Of a stretch of 64,000 nt of DNA, positions 36,221 to 45,538 are shown one piece after another. The DNA comes from Glycomyces sp. YM15 (lineage in GTDB: Bacteria; Actinomycetota; Actinomycetes; Mycobacteriales; Micromonosporaceae): the NCBI RefSeq assembly GCF_016918015.1, contig NZ_JAERMK010000019.1, positions 1 to 64,000 of the forward strand. The letters run 5' to 3'. The translations under genes were made by a program, and so were the position numbers. The notes under the pieces were generated by a model, which was given only the letters and a program-made list of their open reading frames with translations, made no database searches and was not told the DNA's origin. The number at the start of each line of letters is the position of its first letter. Positions within the stretch are counted from its first letter, which is position 1.

Positions 36221-37248
36221 GCACGCTCACCACCACCCGGACGGAGCCCACGGGCGCGCGCGCCCTCGCGAAGCGCCTGTCGCTGCACCTGGACACGCTG
36301 CCCACCGCGGCGGCGGTCGCGATCTTCATCGGCATGATCGTCTACGGCGAGGCCGCGTACGGGCGCATCGTGCAGTTCAACACGCTGTCGAACCTGCTCA
36401 TCAACAACGCGCACCTCATCATCCTGGCCGTGGGCCTGACGTTCGTGATCCTCACCGGCGGCATCGACCTCTCGGTCGGCGCGGTCATCGCCTTCAGCAG
36501 CGTCGCGGGCGTCATGCTCATGAACGCGGGCTGGAACCCGTGGCTCGCGGTGCTCCTCATGGTGCTCATCGGCACGGCGTTCGGCGCCGCCTCGGGCGTG
36601 CTCGTCCAGCACTTCCACGTGCAGCCGTTCATCGCGACCCTCGCGATGATGTTCCTGGGGCGCGGTCTCGCGTCGATCCTCAGCACGGTGCCCGAACGGC
36701 TCGCCGACGACTCCCCGGTCCGCTCGCTGGGCGCGCAGATCAAGGTCTACGACGGGCCGAAGGTCAACGACGTCGTCCTCACGCCCGGCGTGATCATCGC
36801 GGCCGTCGTGGTCGTGGCGGCGTTCTTCGTCCTCCACCGCACGCGCATGGGCCGCACGGTCTACGCGATCGGCGGTTCCGAGCAGTCGGCGGCGCTGATG
36901 GGGCTGCCCGTCGCGGCCACGAAGATGTGGGTCTACATCATCAGCGGCACCCTCTCCGGCCTGGCCGCGGTCGTCTACACGGCCCGCCTCGGCAGCGCCC
37001 AGAACATCACCGGCATCGGCTGGGAGCTCGACGCGATCGCCGCGACCGTCATCGGCGGCACGCTGCTCACCGGCGGCGCCGGCTTCGTCCTCGGCTCGGT
37101 CGTCGGCGCCCTCGTCCTCGGTCTCATGAACGTCCTCATCACGCGCGACGGCGGCATCCCGCCCGAGGCGACCACCATCATCACCGGGGGCATCCTCCTG
37201 GTGTTCGTCCTGCTCCAGCGCGCCGTCCTGGCACGACGCCGCGAGTAG
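36217..37248 (+). CDS. Sugar ABC transporter permease (YjfF-like)
   Basis: 343 residues, second permease of the importer and related to the first: VILTGGIDLSVGAVIAFSS, QPFIATLAMMFLGRGLAS and the ATPase-contact loop LDAIAATVIGGTLLTGGAG. The presence of two different permeases rather than one homodimer is the mark of the YtfQRT-YjfF type. The transcript may end at the imperfect hairpin 37256-37301 or continue into the GH43 gene 107 bases further on. Confidence 0.92.
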   Translation: MSTLTTTRTEPTGARALAKRLSLHLDTLPTAAAVAIFIGMIVYGEAAYGRIVQFNTLSNLLINNAHLIILAVGLTFVILTGGIDLSVGAVIAFSSVAGVMLMNAGWNPWLAVLLMVLIGTAFGAASGVLVQHFHVQPFIATLAMMFLGRGLASILSTVPERLADDSPVRSLGAQIKVYDGPKVNDVVLTPGVIIAAVVVVAAFFVLHRTRMGRTVYAIGGSEQSAALMGLPVAATKMWVYIISGTLSGLAAVVYTARLGSAQNITGIGWELDAIAATVIGGTLLTGGAGFVLGSVVGALVLGLMNVLITRDGGIPPEATTIITGGILLVFVLLQRAVLARRRE

Positions 37249-37255
37249 CCCCCAG

Positions 37256-37301
37256 CCCGCCGGCACCTCACCGACCCGGCTCCGAGCGAGGCGCCGGCGG
37301 G
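37256..37301 (+). terminator. Imperfect hairpin after the permease genes
   Basis: CCCGCCGGC and GCCGGCGGG pair over 9 bp with a 28-base loop. It is weaker than the other terminators here, and read-through into the GH43 gene, which has no operator of its own, is plausible. Confidence 0.4.
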
Positions 37302-37354
37302 ACCCCCATCCGCAACACCAAAGCGTTCATCTCAATGACGAGAGGCGAAATCCC

Positions 37355-40243
37355 TTGAGAAGCATGCTCCGTCTGGCCGCCGCCGGCGTCGCCGCCCTGA
37401 CCGTCGGGCTCGCCGCGACGGCGGTCCCCGCGTACGCCGTCGATGCGGCGCCCCTCATCCACTACTCCTTCGACCAGGTGCCCGCGGACGGCGTCACGAT
37501 CGCGGACGAATCCGGCAACGGCAACGACGGCGTCGTGCGCCAGTCGGGCGCCGTGGTCGCGGACGGCGTGCTGTCGCTCCCCGGCGGCTCGTCGACGAGC
37601 GCCGCGGCGTACGTCGAGATCCCGACCGCCGACCTCGTCGGGCTCAACGATGTCACCGTGTCCACCTGGGTCTCCAGCCGCTCCGGCGCCGCCAACGTCG
37701 CGGCCGCCTTCGTCGGCGCGCCCGTCGCGTCGGGCGAGTCCTTCTCGAGCGGGTACTGGCTGCTCAACCCCTCGAACCCGAGCGGATACGTGAAGTCGGT
37801 CGTCACGAACTCGACGAACGCCTCGGCGCCCTGGGGCACCGAGGTGGGCGCCGGCTCGACCGCGACGCCGACGGCGGGCGTGCGGACCCCTGCCGGAACG
37901 GCGCTCTACACCACCGTCATCGACGGCACCAACGGTCTGCTCACCCTCTACGTCAACGGAGTGAAGACCACCGAGCACGCGATCGCCCGGAACCTCTCGA
38001 GCTTCGGCGGCAACCTCGTCGCGTACCTCGGGCGCTCGACGTACAACGACGCGTTCTTCGCGGGCGACTTCGACGAGCTCACGGTCTACGGCTCGGCGCT
38101 CACCGCCGCCGACGCGCAGGCGCTCTACGCCGACGGGGCGCTCGACCGCGCCGTCGCCTCCGTGTCGGTGCCGGGCACCGCGGACACGGACTTCGATCTC
38201 CCCACTTCGGCCTACGGAGCGGCGATCACGTGGACCTCGGACGACGCCGCCATCGCCGTCGACGGCGGCGCGGCGTCGGTGGTCCGGCCCGCTCCCGGCT
38301 CCGGCGACGCGACGGTCACGCTGACGGCGACGTTCACGGCGCTCGGCGAGACGCGGACCGGGTCGTACACGGTGATCGTCCCCGAGGACCTGACCGACGC
38401 CGAGAAGGCCGACGCCGATCTCGCGGCGATCGCGATCGCGACGGCCGACGACGTGCGCACCAACGTCTCGGTGCCGACCTCCGGCGCGAACGGCGCGGCC
38501 ATCGAATGGACCGTCCCCGCGGGCGCGCCCATCACCCTCCGCAGCGGGGCCGCCGACGGCACGCAGACGCTCGTGGTCGACCGCCCCGCGGCGGGCGAGG
38601 ACGCGGTGTCCGTGGTCGTCACCGCGACGGCGCGCATCGGCGACGCCGTCCGCACGCGCGACATCACGCTGGCCCTCCAGCCCCTGCCCGCCGCAGGAGT
38701 CGAGGAGGAGGCCTACGTCTGGGCGTTCTTCACCGGTGAAGGCGACGGCGCCGAGCAGGTGAGCCTCGCGGCATCGCGCGGCAACGACGCCCTCAGCTGG
38801 AACACCCTCAACGACGGAGAGCCGCTCTTCACCTCGACCCTGGGCACCCAGGGCCTGCGCGACCCCTTCATCATCCGCTCGGCGGAGGGCGACCGCTTCT
38901 ACATGCTCGCGACCGACCTCAAGATCGCCGGTCTCGCGGGCGGCTTCGACGCCGCCCAGCGCACCGGGTCGCTGTACATGGAGGTCTGGGAGTCCAACGA
39001 CCTCGTGCACTGGTCCGAGCAGCGCCACGTCAAGGTGTCGAGCGACTTCGCCGGCAACACCTGGGCGCCCGAGGCGTACTGGGACGAGGAGCTCGACACG
39101 TACGTCGTCTACTGGGCCTCGAACCTCTACGACACGACCGACGCGTCGTCGCGAACGGCCGTCACCTACAACCGGATGATGTACGCGACGACCGACGACT
39201 TCGTGACCTTCTCCGAGGCGAAGCCCTGGGTCGACGTCAAGCGCGGCACCGGCCGCGGCACCATCGACGCGACCATCGCGCGCGTCGACGACACCTTCTA
39301 CCGGTTCATCAAGGACGAGGCGTCGATGACCATCCGCCAGGAGCGGTCGGACGACCTGCTCGCGACCGTCACCGGCACGCTCCCGGGCACGACCGGCGCC
39401 GCCGACGAGTGGACGCTGGTGAAGGACCGGGTCGCCACGGGGCTCCCTAACGGGGAGCCGGGCGGTACCTTCACCCAGGGCGAGGGCCCGAGCATCTTCC
39501 CCGCCAACGAAGGCGATGTGAACGGCCACGAGTGGTACCTCTTCATCGACCAGCCCTCGTACCACGCCGGACCGAACTATTACATCCCGTTCGCGACCGA
39601 CGACATCGCCGACGGCGACGCGTGGGAGCCGGTCGGTGCGACCCTGCGCGAGAACCTGCCGCAGAACGCCGACGGCGGCAAGCCCCGCCACGGCACCGTC
39701 ATCCCGGTGACGCGCGCCGAGTACGAGGCCGTGCTCGCGGCCTTCGCGCCGGACATCGCGGTGACCGGCGCCGCCGACATCGCCGTCACCACGAAGGCCG
39801 GCACGGTTCCGGTCCTGCCCGGCGCGCACCTCACCAAGGCCGACGGCTCGGAGCAGGACGTCGCCGTCGTGTGGGACGCGATCGACGCGTCACAGTACGC
39901 GCAGCCCGGCACCTTCACGGTCGCCGGTGTCGCGCAGGACGACTCGCGCGCTCCCGTCACGGCCCAGGTCACCGTGACCGCTCCGCTCACGGTCGTCGCG
40001 TCCGTGCGGTGCCTCGCCGGCAGGGCGGCCGTGGTCGTCAAGACGACGAACGTCGGCGACGCCGGCGTGGACGTCGTGCTCACGTCCGACTTCGGGGCGA
40101 GGGCCATCGCCGATCTGGACGCCGGCGCGACCTCGTCGGTCGTGTTCTCGACGCGGCAGGCCGCCATTCCCGCCGGAGCGGTCCTCGCGACCGCGGACGG
40201 CGCCTCGCTCGAAGCCGCCTACCCGGCCGCGAACTGCGGCTGA
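37355..40243 (+). CDS. Secreted LamG - Ig-like - GH43 hydrolase with Ig-like C-terminal part
   Basis: 962 residues from TTG at 37355, chosen because AGAGG lies nine bases upstream; the ATG at 37364 is the alternative. A signal peptide (about 1-29, AVPAYAV) leads to LamG (about 32-245), degenerate Ig repeats (about 255-445) and the GH43 propeller (about 450-795: QGLRDPFIIRSAEGDR, NTWAPEAYWDE). A Big_4-type Ig domain (about 800-878: VLPGAHLTKADGSEQ) and the shared Cys-Gly-ending module (about 885-962: VRCLAGRAAV to AANCG) complete it. It is an extracellular arabinan-active enzyme. No operator precedes it, so it is probably expressed with the transporter. Confidence 0.88.
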   Translation: MRSMLRLAAAGVAALTVGLAATAVPAYAVDAAPLIHYSFDQVPADGVTIADESGNGNDGVVRQSGAVVADGVLSLPGGSSTSAAAYVEIPTADLVGLNDVTVSTWVSSRSGAANVAAAFVGAPVASGESFSSGYWLLNPSNPSGYVKSVVTNSTNASAPWGTEVGAGSTATPTAGVRTPAGTALYTTVIDGTNGLLTLYVNGVKTTEHAIARNLSSFGGNLVAYLGRSTYNDAFFAGDFDELTVYGSALTAADAQALYADGALDRAVASVSVPGTADTDFDLPTSAYGAAITWTSDDAAIAVDGGAASVVRPAPGSGDATVTLTATFTALGETRTGSYTVIVPEDLTDAEKADADLAAIAIATADDVRTNVSVPTSGANGAAIEWTVPAGAPITLRSGAADGTQTLVVDRPAAGEDAVSVVVTATARIGDAVRTRDITLALQPLPAAGVEEEAYVWAFFTGEGDGAEQVSLAASRGNDALSWNTLNDGEPLFTSTLGTQGLRDPFIIRSAEGDRFYMLATDLKIAGLAGGFDAAQRTGSLYMEVWESNDLVHWSEQRHVKVSSDFAGNTWAPEAYWDEELDTYVVYWASNLYDTTDASSRTAVTYNRMMYATTDDFVTFSEAKPWVDVKRGTGRGTIDATIARVDDTFYRFIKDEASMTIRQERSDDLLATVTGTLPGTTGAADEWTLVKDRVATGLPNGEPGGTFTQGEGPSIFPANEGDVNGHEWYLFIDQPSYHAGPNYYIPFATDDIADGDAWEPVGATLRENLPQNADGGKPRHGTVIPVTRAEYEAVLAAFAPDIAVTGAADIAVTTKAGTVPVLPGAHLTKADGSEQDVAVVWDAIDASQYAQPGTFTVAGVAQDDSRAPVTAQVTVTAPLTVVASVRCLAGRAAVVVKTTNVGDAGVDVVLTSDFGARAIADLDAGATSSVVFSTRQAAIPAGAVLATADGASLEAAYPAANCG

Positions 40244-40250
40244 GCAGCGA

Positions 40251-40275
40251 CCCGGCCTCGGATGCCGAGGCCGGG
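40251..40275 (+). terminator. Terminator after the second GH43 gene
   Basis: CCCGGCCTCGG and CCGAGGCCGGG form a perfect 11-bp stem with loop ATG, starting seven bases after the stop. Flanking GCAGC/GCTGC extends it. Confidence 0.75.
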
Positions 40276-40315
40276 CCGCTGCCCTTGCCTCCTGAGCTTC
40301 ACTCCCGTTAGTATC

Positions 40316-40329
40316 TGATACCGGTAACA
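40316..40329. promoter_or_regulatory. LacI operator before the double-GH43 gene
   Basis: TGATACCGGTAACA, 13 of 14 positions of the palindrome TGTTACCGGTAACA, ending 33 bases before the ATG at 40363. It is the third strong copy in the locus and lies right after the preceding terminator, so this gene has its own promoter. Confidence 0.7.
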
Positions 40330-40362
40330 ACGTCGTTGCCACGTCCCCTCGAAGGAGAGCGC

Positions 40363-43300
40363 ATGGACCTCCCATCCCGTGCGAGCCGCTTGATACCCCG
40401 ATTCCTCGCCGCCGCAACGGCATTCGGCCTCGCGGTCGCGGGCGCCGGCCCGGCGCAGGCCGCGGCCGACGACCACCTCGTGGCGCACTACGCGCTCGAC
40501 GAGACCACCGGCACCGTCGCCGTCGACAGCTCCGGCAACGGCCGCGACGCCCAGATCGCCGGAGGCGCGACGCTCACCGGCGGCGAGGGCGTCCGCCTCG
40601 ACGGCGCCGACGATCACGTCAAGCTGCCCGACAACATCCTCGCCGGGCTCACCTCGATCACGGTGAGCACCGAGGTGCTCGTGCGCCCGGAACAGGGCAC
40701 GCCCTATTTCATCTACGGTCTGGGCAATCCCGCCACCTCGAGCTCGGGCACCGGCTACCTGTTCTCGACGGGCAACGCCTACCGCGCCGCCATCACGACG
40801 GGCAACTGGTCGGGCGAGCAGAACACCTCGAGCGGTGCGAACCTCGCTCGCGGCGTGTGGAAGACCATCACCTACACGCTGGACGACGCGACCGACACCG
40901 CGACCCTCTACCTCGACGGCGTCCAGGTCGCGCAGAACACCGGCGTCACGGTCACTCCGGCGCAGATCGGCGGCGGCACCACGACGTCGAACTACATCGG
41001 ACGTTCGAACTACGCCGCCGACAAGCACCTCTCCGGCAGCGTCCGCGACTTCCGCATCTACGACGTGGCGCTCTCGGCGTCCGAGGTCGCCGCGCTCCAG
41101 CCGTCCGATGAGACGAAGGTGCAGCGCGACCTCGACGCGATCGCGCTCGGCGACCTCTCGAACGTGACCGCCGACCTCACGCTGCCGACGGCGGCGCCGA
41201 ACGGCTCGACGATCACTTGGGCCTCCAGCGACGAGGCCGTCATCTCGACCAGCGGCCGAGTGACGCGACCCGCGAGCGGCACCGCCGAGGTCACGCTCAC
41301 CGCGACGGCCGTGAAGGGCTCCGCGACGATGACGCGCGCCTTCGTCGCCACGGTGCCCGCGACGGGCGAGGCCGATCTCCAGGCCGATCTCGACGCCATC
41401 GCCATTCCGAACGCCGACGACATCCGCGGCAACATCACACTCCCCGCCACCGGCGCGGTGACCGGGAGCGCCATCACCTGGACCGCGTCCCCCCAAGGCG
41501 TCGTGTCCACTGTGGCCGACGGCGAGATCGCTCCCGGCGTCGTCACCCGCGGCGCCACCGACCAGAACGTCGTCCTCACGGCGACCGTCGGCGGCCTGAC
41601 CCGCGAGTTCGCCCTCACGGTGCGGGCGGCCCACACGCAGGAGGAGTACGAGGGCTACGCCTTCGCCTACTTCACCGCGAGCAGCGTGGCGGGCGAGAAC
41701 ATCCACTTCGCCGCGAGCGAGGGGAACAACGCCCTCGCCTGGAACGAGCTGAACGGCGGACTCCCCGTCCTGTCCTCGCAATACGGCGAGCAGGGCCTGC
41801 GCGACCCCTTCATCATCCGCTCGCCCGAGGGCGACAAGTTCTACCTCATCGCGACCGACCTCTCGATCGGCTCCGGCACGTCGTGGGACACCTCCCAGCG
41901 CCAAGGCAGCCGGTACCTCGAGGTGTGGGAGTCGCACGACCTCGTGAACTGGTCGGCGCAGCGGCACGTGCTCGTCTCGCCCGAGACGGCCGGCAACACG
42001 TGGGCGCCCGAGGCGTTCTACGACGAAGGCCTCGGCGCCTACGTCGTGTTCTGGGCCTCGAAGCTGTACGCGGAGAGCGACCCCGGGCACACCGGCAGCA
42101 CCTACAACCGCATGCTGTACGCCACGACGCGCGACTTCGTCACGTTCAGTGAGCCGCAGATCTGGCAGGACGGCAAGTCGCGCATCGACTCCACCGTCAC
42201 GCTGCACGACGGCGTCTACTACCGCTTCACGAAGGACGAGGGCGCGGGAACGACCGGATGCTCTGACATCATCCAGGAGTCCTCGGCCTCCCTGCGCGCC
42301 CCGCTTCCCGAGTGGACCATGATCGACTCGTGCATCGGCCGCGACGCCGGCACGAGCGCGGTCGAGGGACCCTCGATCTTCCAGTCCAACCCCGGCGACG
42401 TGAACGGCGGCGGCAAGCACTACCTGTTCGTCGACGAGTACGGCGGACGCGGCTACATCCCGCTCGTCACCGACGACATCGCGACCGGCGGATGGACCGT
42501 CGCCTCTGCATACGACCTCCCCGCGAGCCCGCGCCACGGCACCGTCATCCCCGTGACCGCCGCGGAACTGGCGGGCCTCTACGAGGGCCGGGAGCCGATC
42601 TCCTCGAACGAGAACGGCGAGGTCGTGCGCTACGACTTCTCCGACGGCGCGGGGACGACGCTCACGGACGTGTCGGGCAACGGACGGGACGCCACGATCA
42701 ACGGGGCGACCTGGTCCGACGGCGCCCTCGCCTTCGACGGCACGGACGACTACGTCGACCTGCCGGACGACCTCATGGCCGGCCTCACCGACATCTCGGT
42801 CGACGCCGACGTCTGGGTCGACACGACGCAGTCGGGCAGCTACTTCATCTGGGGGCTCGGCAACACCGACGCCGCGGGCGCCGGACGAGGGTACCTCTTC
42901 ACGACCGGCAACGGCTCGTACCGCACGAGCATCACGGCGAGCACGTACTCCTCGGAGCAGACGGCGAGTTCGGGTTCGGCGTTGCCGCGCGGACGCTGGG
43001 CGCACCTCACCTACACGCTCCAGGGGGAGACGGCCCGCCTGTACCTCGACGGCGTGCTCGTCGCTGTGAAGGACGGCGTGACGATCGATCCCGGCGACAT
43101 CTCGGGCGGCGAGACCTGGGCGAACTACCTCGGTCGCTCGCTGTACGAGCAGGACGCCCGCTTCAAGGGCAAGTTCCGGTCGTTCGCGATCTACGACCGC
43201 GCGCTGAGCTCGGCCGAGGTGCTCGACGCCGCGGGCGCGACGGGCGCGATCACCGACGTGTCGCTCACCGACGCCGCGGCGCTCGCGACCGCGCCGCTCG

Positions 43301-44694
43301 TCGACGCCCAGGCGCACACCGTCGTCCTCCCGGTAGTGAAGGGCACCGACGTCTCGGCACTCGCGCCGATCTTCAGCTCGGCGACCGGCGCCACGGTCTC
43401 GCCTCCGTCGGGCACGGTCGTGGACCTGTCCGCGCCCGTCGAGTACACGGTCACGGCCGGCGCGGCGACCACGACGTGGACGTTCTCCGCCCAGATCGTG
43501 AACAGCCCGGTGCTGCCGGGGCTCTACGCCGACCCGAACATCGCGGTGTTCGGCGACACCTACTACATCTACGCGACCACCGACGGGTACCCCGGCTGGG
43601 GCGGCAAGGACTTCTACGTGTGGTCCTCGAAGAACCTCGTCGACTGGACGCGCTCCGATGAGCCCTTCCTGACCCTGGACGGCGCGAACGGCGACGTCCC
43701 CTGGGCGAGCGGCAACGCGTGGGCGCCGACGATCATCGAGCGGGACGGGAAGTACTACTTCTACTTCAGCGGCCACAACACGGCCCTGAACCGCAAGACC
43801 ATCGGCGTCGCGGTCGCCGACAGCCCCGAGGGGCCGTTCACGGCGCAGCCGACGGCGATGATCCTCAACAACGAGGCCGTCACCTCGGGCCAGGCGATCG
43901 ACCCCGCGGCCTTCCACGACCCGGTCTCCGGGAAGTACTACCTCGCCTGGGGCAACGGCAGCCCCGTCATCGCGGAGCTGAACGACGACATGGTGTCGAT
44001 CAAAGCCGGCACCTACCAGCGGATCTCGGGCCTGACCGACTTCCGCGAGGGCGTGTTCCTCAACTACCGCGACGGCCTGTACCACCTGACCTACTCGATC
44101 GACGACACCGGCTCGGAGAACTACCGCGTCGGCTACGCGACGTCGACGAGCATCGACGGACCGTGGACGTACCGCGGCGTGATCCTCCAGAAGGACACGT
44201 CGCTCGGCATCAAGGGGACGGGCCACAGCTCGATCATCAACGTGCCCGGCACGGACGACTGGTACATCGCCTACCACCGGTTCGCGCTCTCGGGCGGCGA
44301 CGGGACCCACCGCGAGACGACCATCGACAGGCTCGAGATCGGCGAGGACGGCCTGTTCCAGACCGTCACCCCGACCCTTTCGAGCGTCGAGCCGCAGACC
44401 GTGCCCTCGCCGGGGCCGGAGTTCGCGGTGGCGATGGGATCGCGGTGCATCGCGGGCAAGGTCGTGCTGACCGTGTCGGTCATGAACCAGAGCGAGGGAC
44501 CGGTGTCGCTCGTGGTGTCGACGCCTTACGGCGACAAGACGATCGCGTCGGTGTCCGCGGGCCGCACGGCGACGAGCGGGTTCACGACCCGGGCGGCGCA
44601 GATCGAGGCGGGCACGGTGACCGTGACCGCGACGGCGGCGGACGGCGCCGCCGCACTGCAGGAAGTCGCCTTCCCTGCCGCGAACTGCGGCTGA
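40363..44694 (+). CDS. Secreted hydrolase with two GH43 domains and two LamG domains
   Basis: 1443 residues from the ATG at 40363 with GAAGGAGAG upstream. The order is signal peptide (about 1-37), LamG (about 38-245), two degenerate Ig repeats (about 250-420), GH43 number one (about 426-740: GLRDPFIIRSPEGDK, NTWAPEAFYDE), LamG number two (about 750-950), an Ig-like spacer (about 955-1045), GH43 number two (about 1046-1345: LPGLYADPNIAVFGDTYYI, GTGHSSIINVPGTDDWYI) and the shared terminal module (about 1355-1443, ending AANCG). The two GH43 domains are of different subfamilies, suggesting arabinofuranosidase plus arabinanase activity in one chain. Controlled by the operator at 40316. Confidence 0.9.
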   Translation: MDLPSRASRLIPRFLAAATAFGLAVAGAGPAQAAADDHLVAHYALDETTGTVAVDSSGNGRDAQIAGGATLTGGEGVRLDGADDHVKLPDNILAGLTSITVSTEVLVRPEQGTPYFIYGLGNPATSSSGTGYLFSTGNAYRAAITTGNWSGEQNTSSGANLARGVWKTITYTLDDATDTATLYLDGVQVAQNTGVTVTPAQIGGGTTTSNYIGRSNYAADKHLSGSVRDFRIYDVALSASEVAALQPSDETKVQRDLDAIALGDLSNVTADLTLPTAAPNGSTITWASSDEAVISTSGRVTRPASGTAEVTLTATAVKGSATMTRAFVATVPATGEADLQADLDAIAIPNADDIRGNITLPATGAVTGSAITWTASPQGVVSTVADGEIAPGVVTRGATDQNVVLTATVGGLTREFALTVRAAHTQEEYEGYAFAYFTASSVAGENIHFAASEGNNALAWNELNGGLPVLSSQYGEQGLRDPFIIRSPEGDKFYLIATDLSIGSGTSWDTSQRQGSRYLEVWESHDLVNWSAQRHVLVSPETAGNTWAPEAFYDEGLGAYVVFWASKLYAESDPGHTGSTYNRMLYATTRDFVTFSEPQIWQDGKSRIDSTVTLHDGVYYRFTKDEGAGTTGCSDIIQESSASLRAPLPEWTMIDSCIGRDAGTSAVEGPSIFQSNPGDVNGGGKHYLFVDEYGGRGYIPLVTDDIATGGWTVASAYDLPASPRHGTVIPVTAAELAGLYEGREPISSNENGEVVRYDFSDGAGTTLTDVSGNGRDATINGATWSDGALAFDGTDDYVDLPDDLMAGLTDISVDADVWVDTTQSGSYFIWGLGNTDAAGAGRGYLFTTGNGSYRTSITASTYSSEQTASSGSALPRGRWAHLTYTLQGETARLYLDGVLVAVKDGVTIDPGDISGGETWANYLGRSLYEQDARFKGKFRSFAIYDRALSSAEVLDAAGATGAITDVSLTDAAALATAPLVDAQAHTVVLPVVKGTDVSALAPIFSSATGATVSPPSGTVVDLSAPVEYTVTAGAATTTWTFSAQIVNSPVLPGLYADPNIAVFGDTYYIYATTDGYPGWGGKDFYVWSSKNLVDWTRSDEPFLTLDGANGDVPWASGNAWAPTIIERDGKYYFYFSGHNTALNRKTIGVAVADSPEGPFTAQPTAMILNNEAVTSGQAIDPAAFHDPVSGKYYLAWGNGSPVIAELNDDMVSIKAGTYQRISGLTDFREGVFLNYRDGLYHLTYSIDDTGSENYRVGYATSTSIDGPWTYRGVILQKDTSLGIKGTGHSSIINVPGTDDWYIAYHRFALSGGDGTHRETTIDRLEIGEDGLFQTVTPTLSSVEPQTVPSPGPEFAVAMGSRCIAGKVVLTVSVMNQSEGPVSLVVSTPYGDKTIASVSAGRTATSGFTTRAAQIEAGTVTVTATAADGAAALQEVAFPAANCG

Positions 44695-44701
44695 GGGGGC
44701 A

Positions 44702-44726
44702 GGGCGGCGGCCCCTGGCCGCCGCCC
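44702..44726 (+). terminator. Terminator after the double-GH43 gene
   Basis: GGGCGGCGGC and GCCGCCGCCC pair perfectly (10 bp) with loop CCCTG, eight bases after the stop codon. Confidence 0.75.
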
Positions 44727-44831
44727 GGCCCCGTCGGCGCCGAGTCCGGCGGGGCATTCCCGGATGACGCGAGCGTCGTCCGGTCTGGAGGGCGACGGTC
44801 GCCCACGCAAGTCCAAGAGAGGTCTCTCGAA

Positions 44832-45449
44832 ATGAATCGTGGAATGGTGAAGCGGGTGTCGGTCGCCGCGTTCGGCGGCGTGATGCTCGCGGGGGTAGCG
44901 GGTGCGGCGTTCGCGGAGGAGCAGGTCGGCACCGGTTCTGATGTGGATGTGAACGTGACCATCGAAGACACCGAACCGGGTGTGCTGGCGATGAGCGTGG
45001 CGGGTACGACGACGACGCTGGCCGAGAACGGGTCGACGGAGACGGTGCGTCAGTTCACGGGCGAGCTGCCGACGGTGACCGTGACGGACACGCGGACCGC
45101 GGAGGAGATCCCGGACGGTGCGTTCTGGTGGGTCGAGGGCACGGCCTCGAGCTTCGTGGGCGATGCGGGACAGGCGCCGATCGGGGCCGAGAACCTGGGC
45201 TGGTCGCCGTCGCTCGTGGACGACGGCTCCGGTGCCGTCGCCGTGGGCCCGGACGTCGCTCCGGCACTGGACACCGACGGGGCCCCGAACAACGTCGGCC
45301 TTCAGGGTCGCGAACTGCTGGCGATGGCGCTCACGAGCGAGGAGGCGATCGGATCGTGGGAGGCGAGCGCACTGCTGACGCTGCAGGTTCCGGCGGACGT
45401 CGAGCCCGGCTCGTACACCTCGAACATCACGCTCTCGCTGTTCGAATGA
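44832..45449 (+). CDS. WxL-domain surface protein
   Basis: 205 residues from the ATG at 44832. A signal peptide is cleaved near AAFA-EEQ (28/29). The mature part is one WxL-type domain: GELPTVTVTDTR, FWWVEGTASSFV, IGAENLGWSPSLVDD, and a C-terminal ALLTLQVPADVEPGSYTSNI / LSLFE strand pair. In Gram-positive bacteria WxL domains bind peptidoglycan and associate with DUF916/DUF3324 membrane proteins, displaying partners at the surface. The next gene encodes such a partner. A GAGAG-GT-CTCTC dyad overlaps the ribosome-site region. It is possibly the display component for the secreted GH43 enzymes upstream, which is inference from position. Confidence 0.85.
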   Translation: MNRGMVKRVSVAAFGGVMLAGVAGAAFAEEQVGTGSDVDVNVTIEDTEPGVLAMSVAGTTTTLAENGSTETVRQFTGELPTVTVTDTRTAEEIPDGAFWWVEGTASSFVGDAGQAPIGAENLGWSPSLVDDGSGAVAVGPDVAPALDTDGAPNNVGLQGRELLAMALTSEEAIGSWEASALLTLQVPADVEPGSYTSNITLSLFE

Positions 45450-45457
45450 GGCCCGTC

Positions 45458-45489
45458 GGGCGGGTGCCGGCCCTTCGCGGCACCCGCCC
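45458..45489 (+). terminator. Hairpin between WxL and DUF916 genes
   Basis: GGGCGGGTGCCG and CGGCACCCGCCC form a perfect 12-bp stem with an 8-base loop, eight bases after the WxL stop. Partial read-through would make the WxL protein more abundant than its membrane partner. Confidence 0.7.
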
Positions 45490-45538
45490 CTCAGCGAACG
45501 CCCGCGTTCGGGCCGCCTCCTGATCTCCGGAAAGGCCG

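Noticed and set aside
37335-37358. Short frame MTRGEIP overlapping the GH43 TTG start
   Set aside because: Seven codons could be a leader peptide coupled to the TTG, but there is nothing to separate it from chance.
40219-44757. 1512-codon open frame on the minus strand
   Set aside because: It is antisense to the double-GH43 gene, its translation is repetitive Arg/Gly/Val-rich text without domains, and it exists because of strong third-position GC bias on the real strand.
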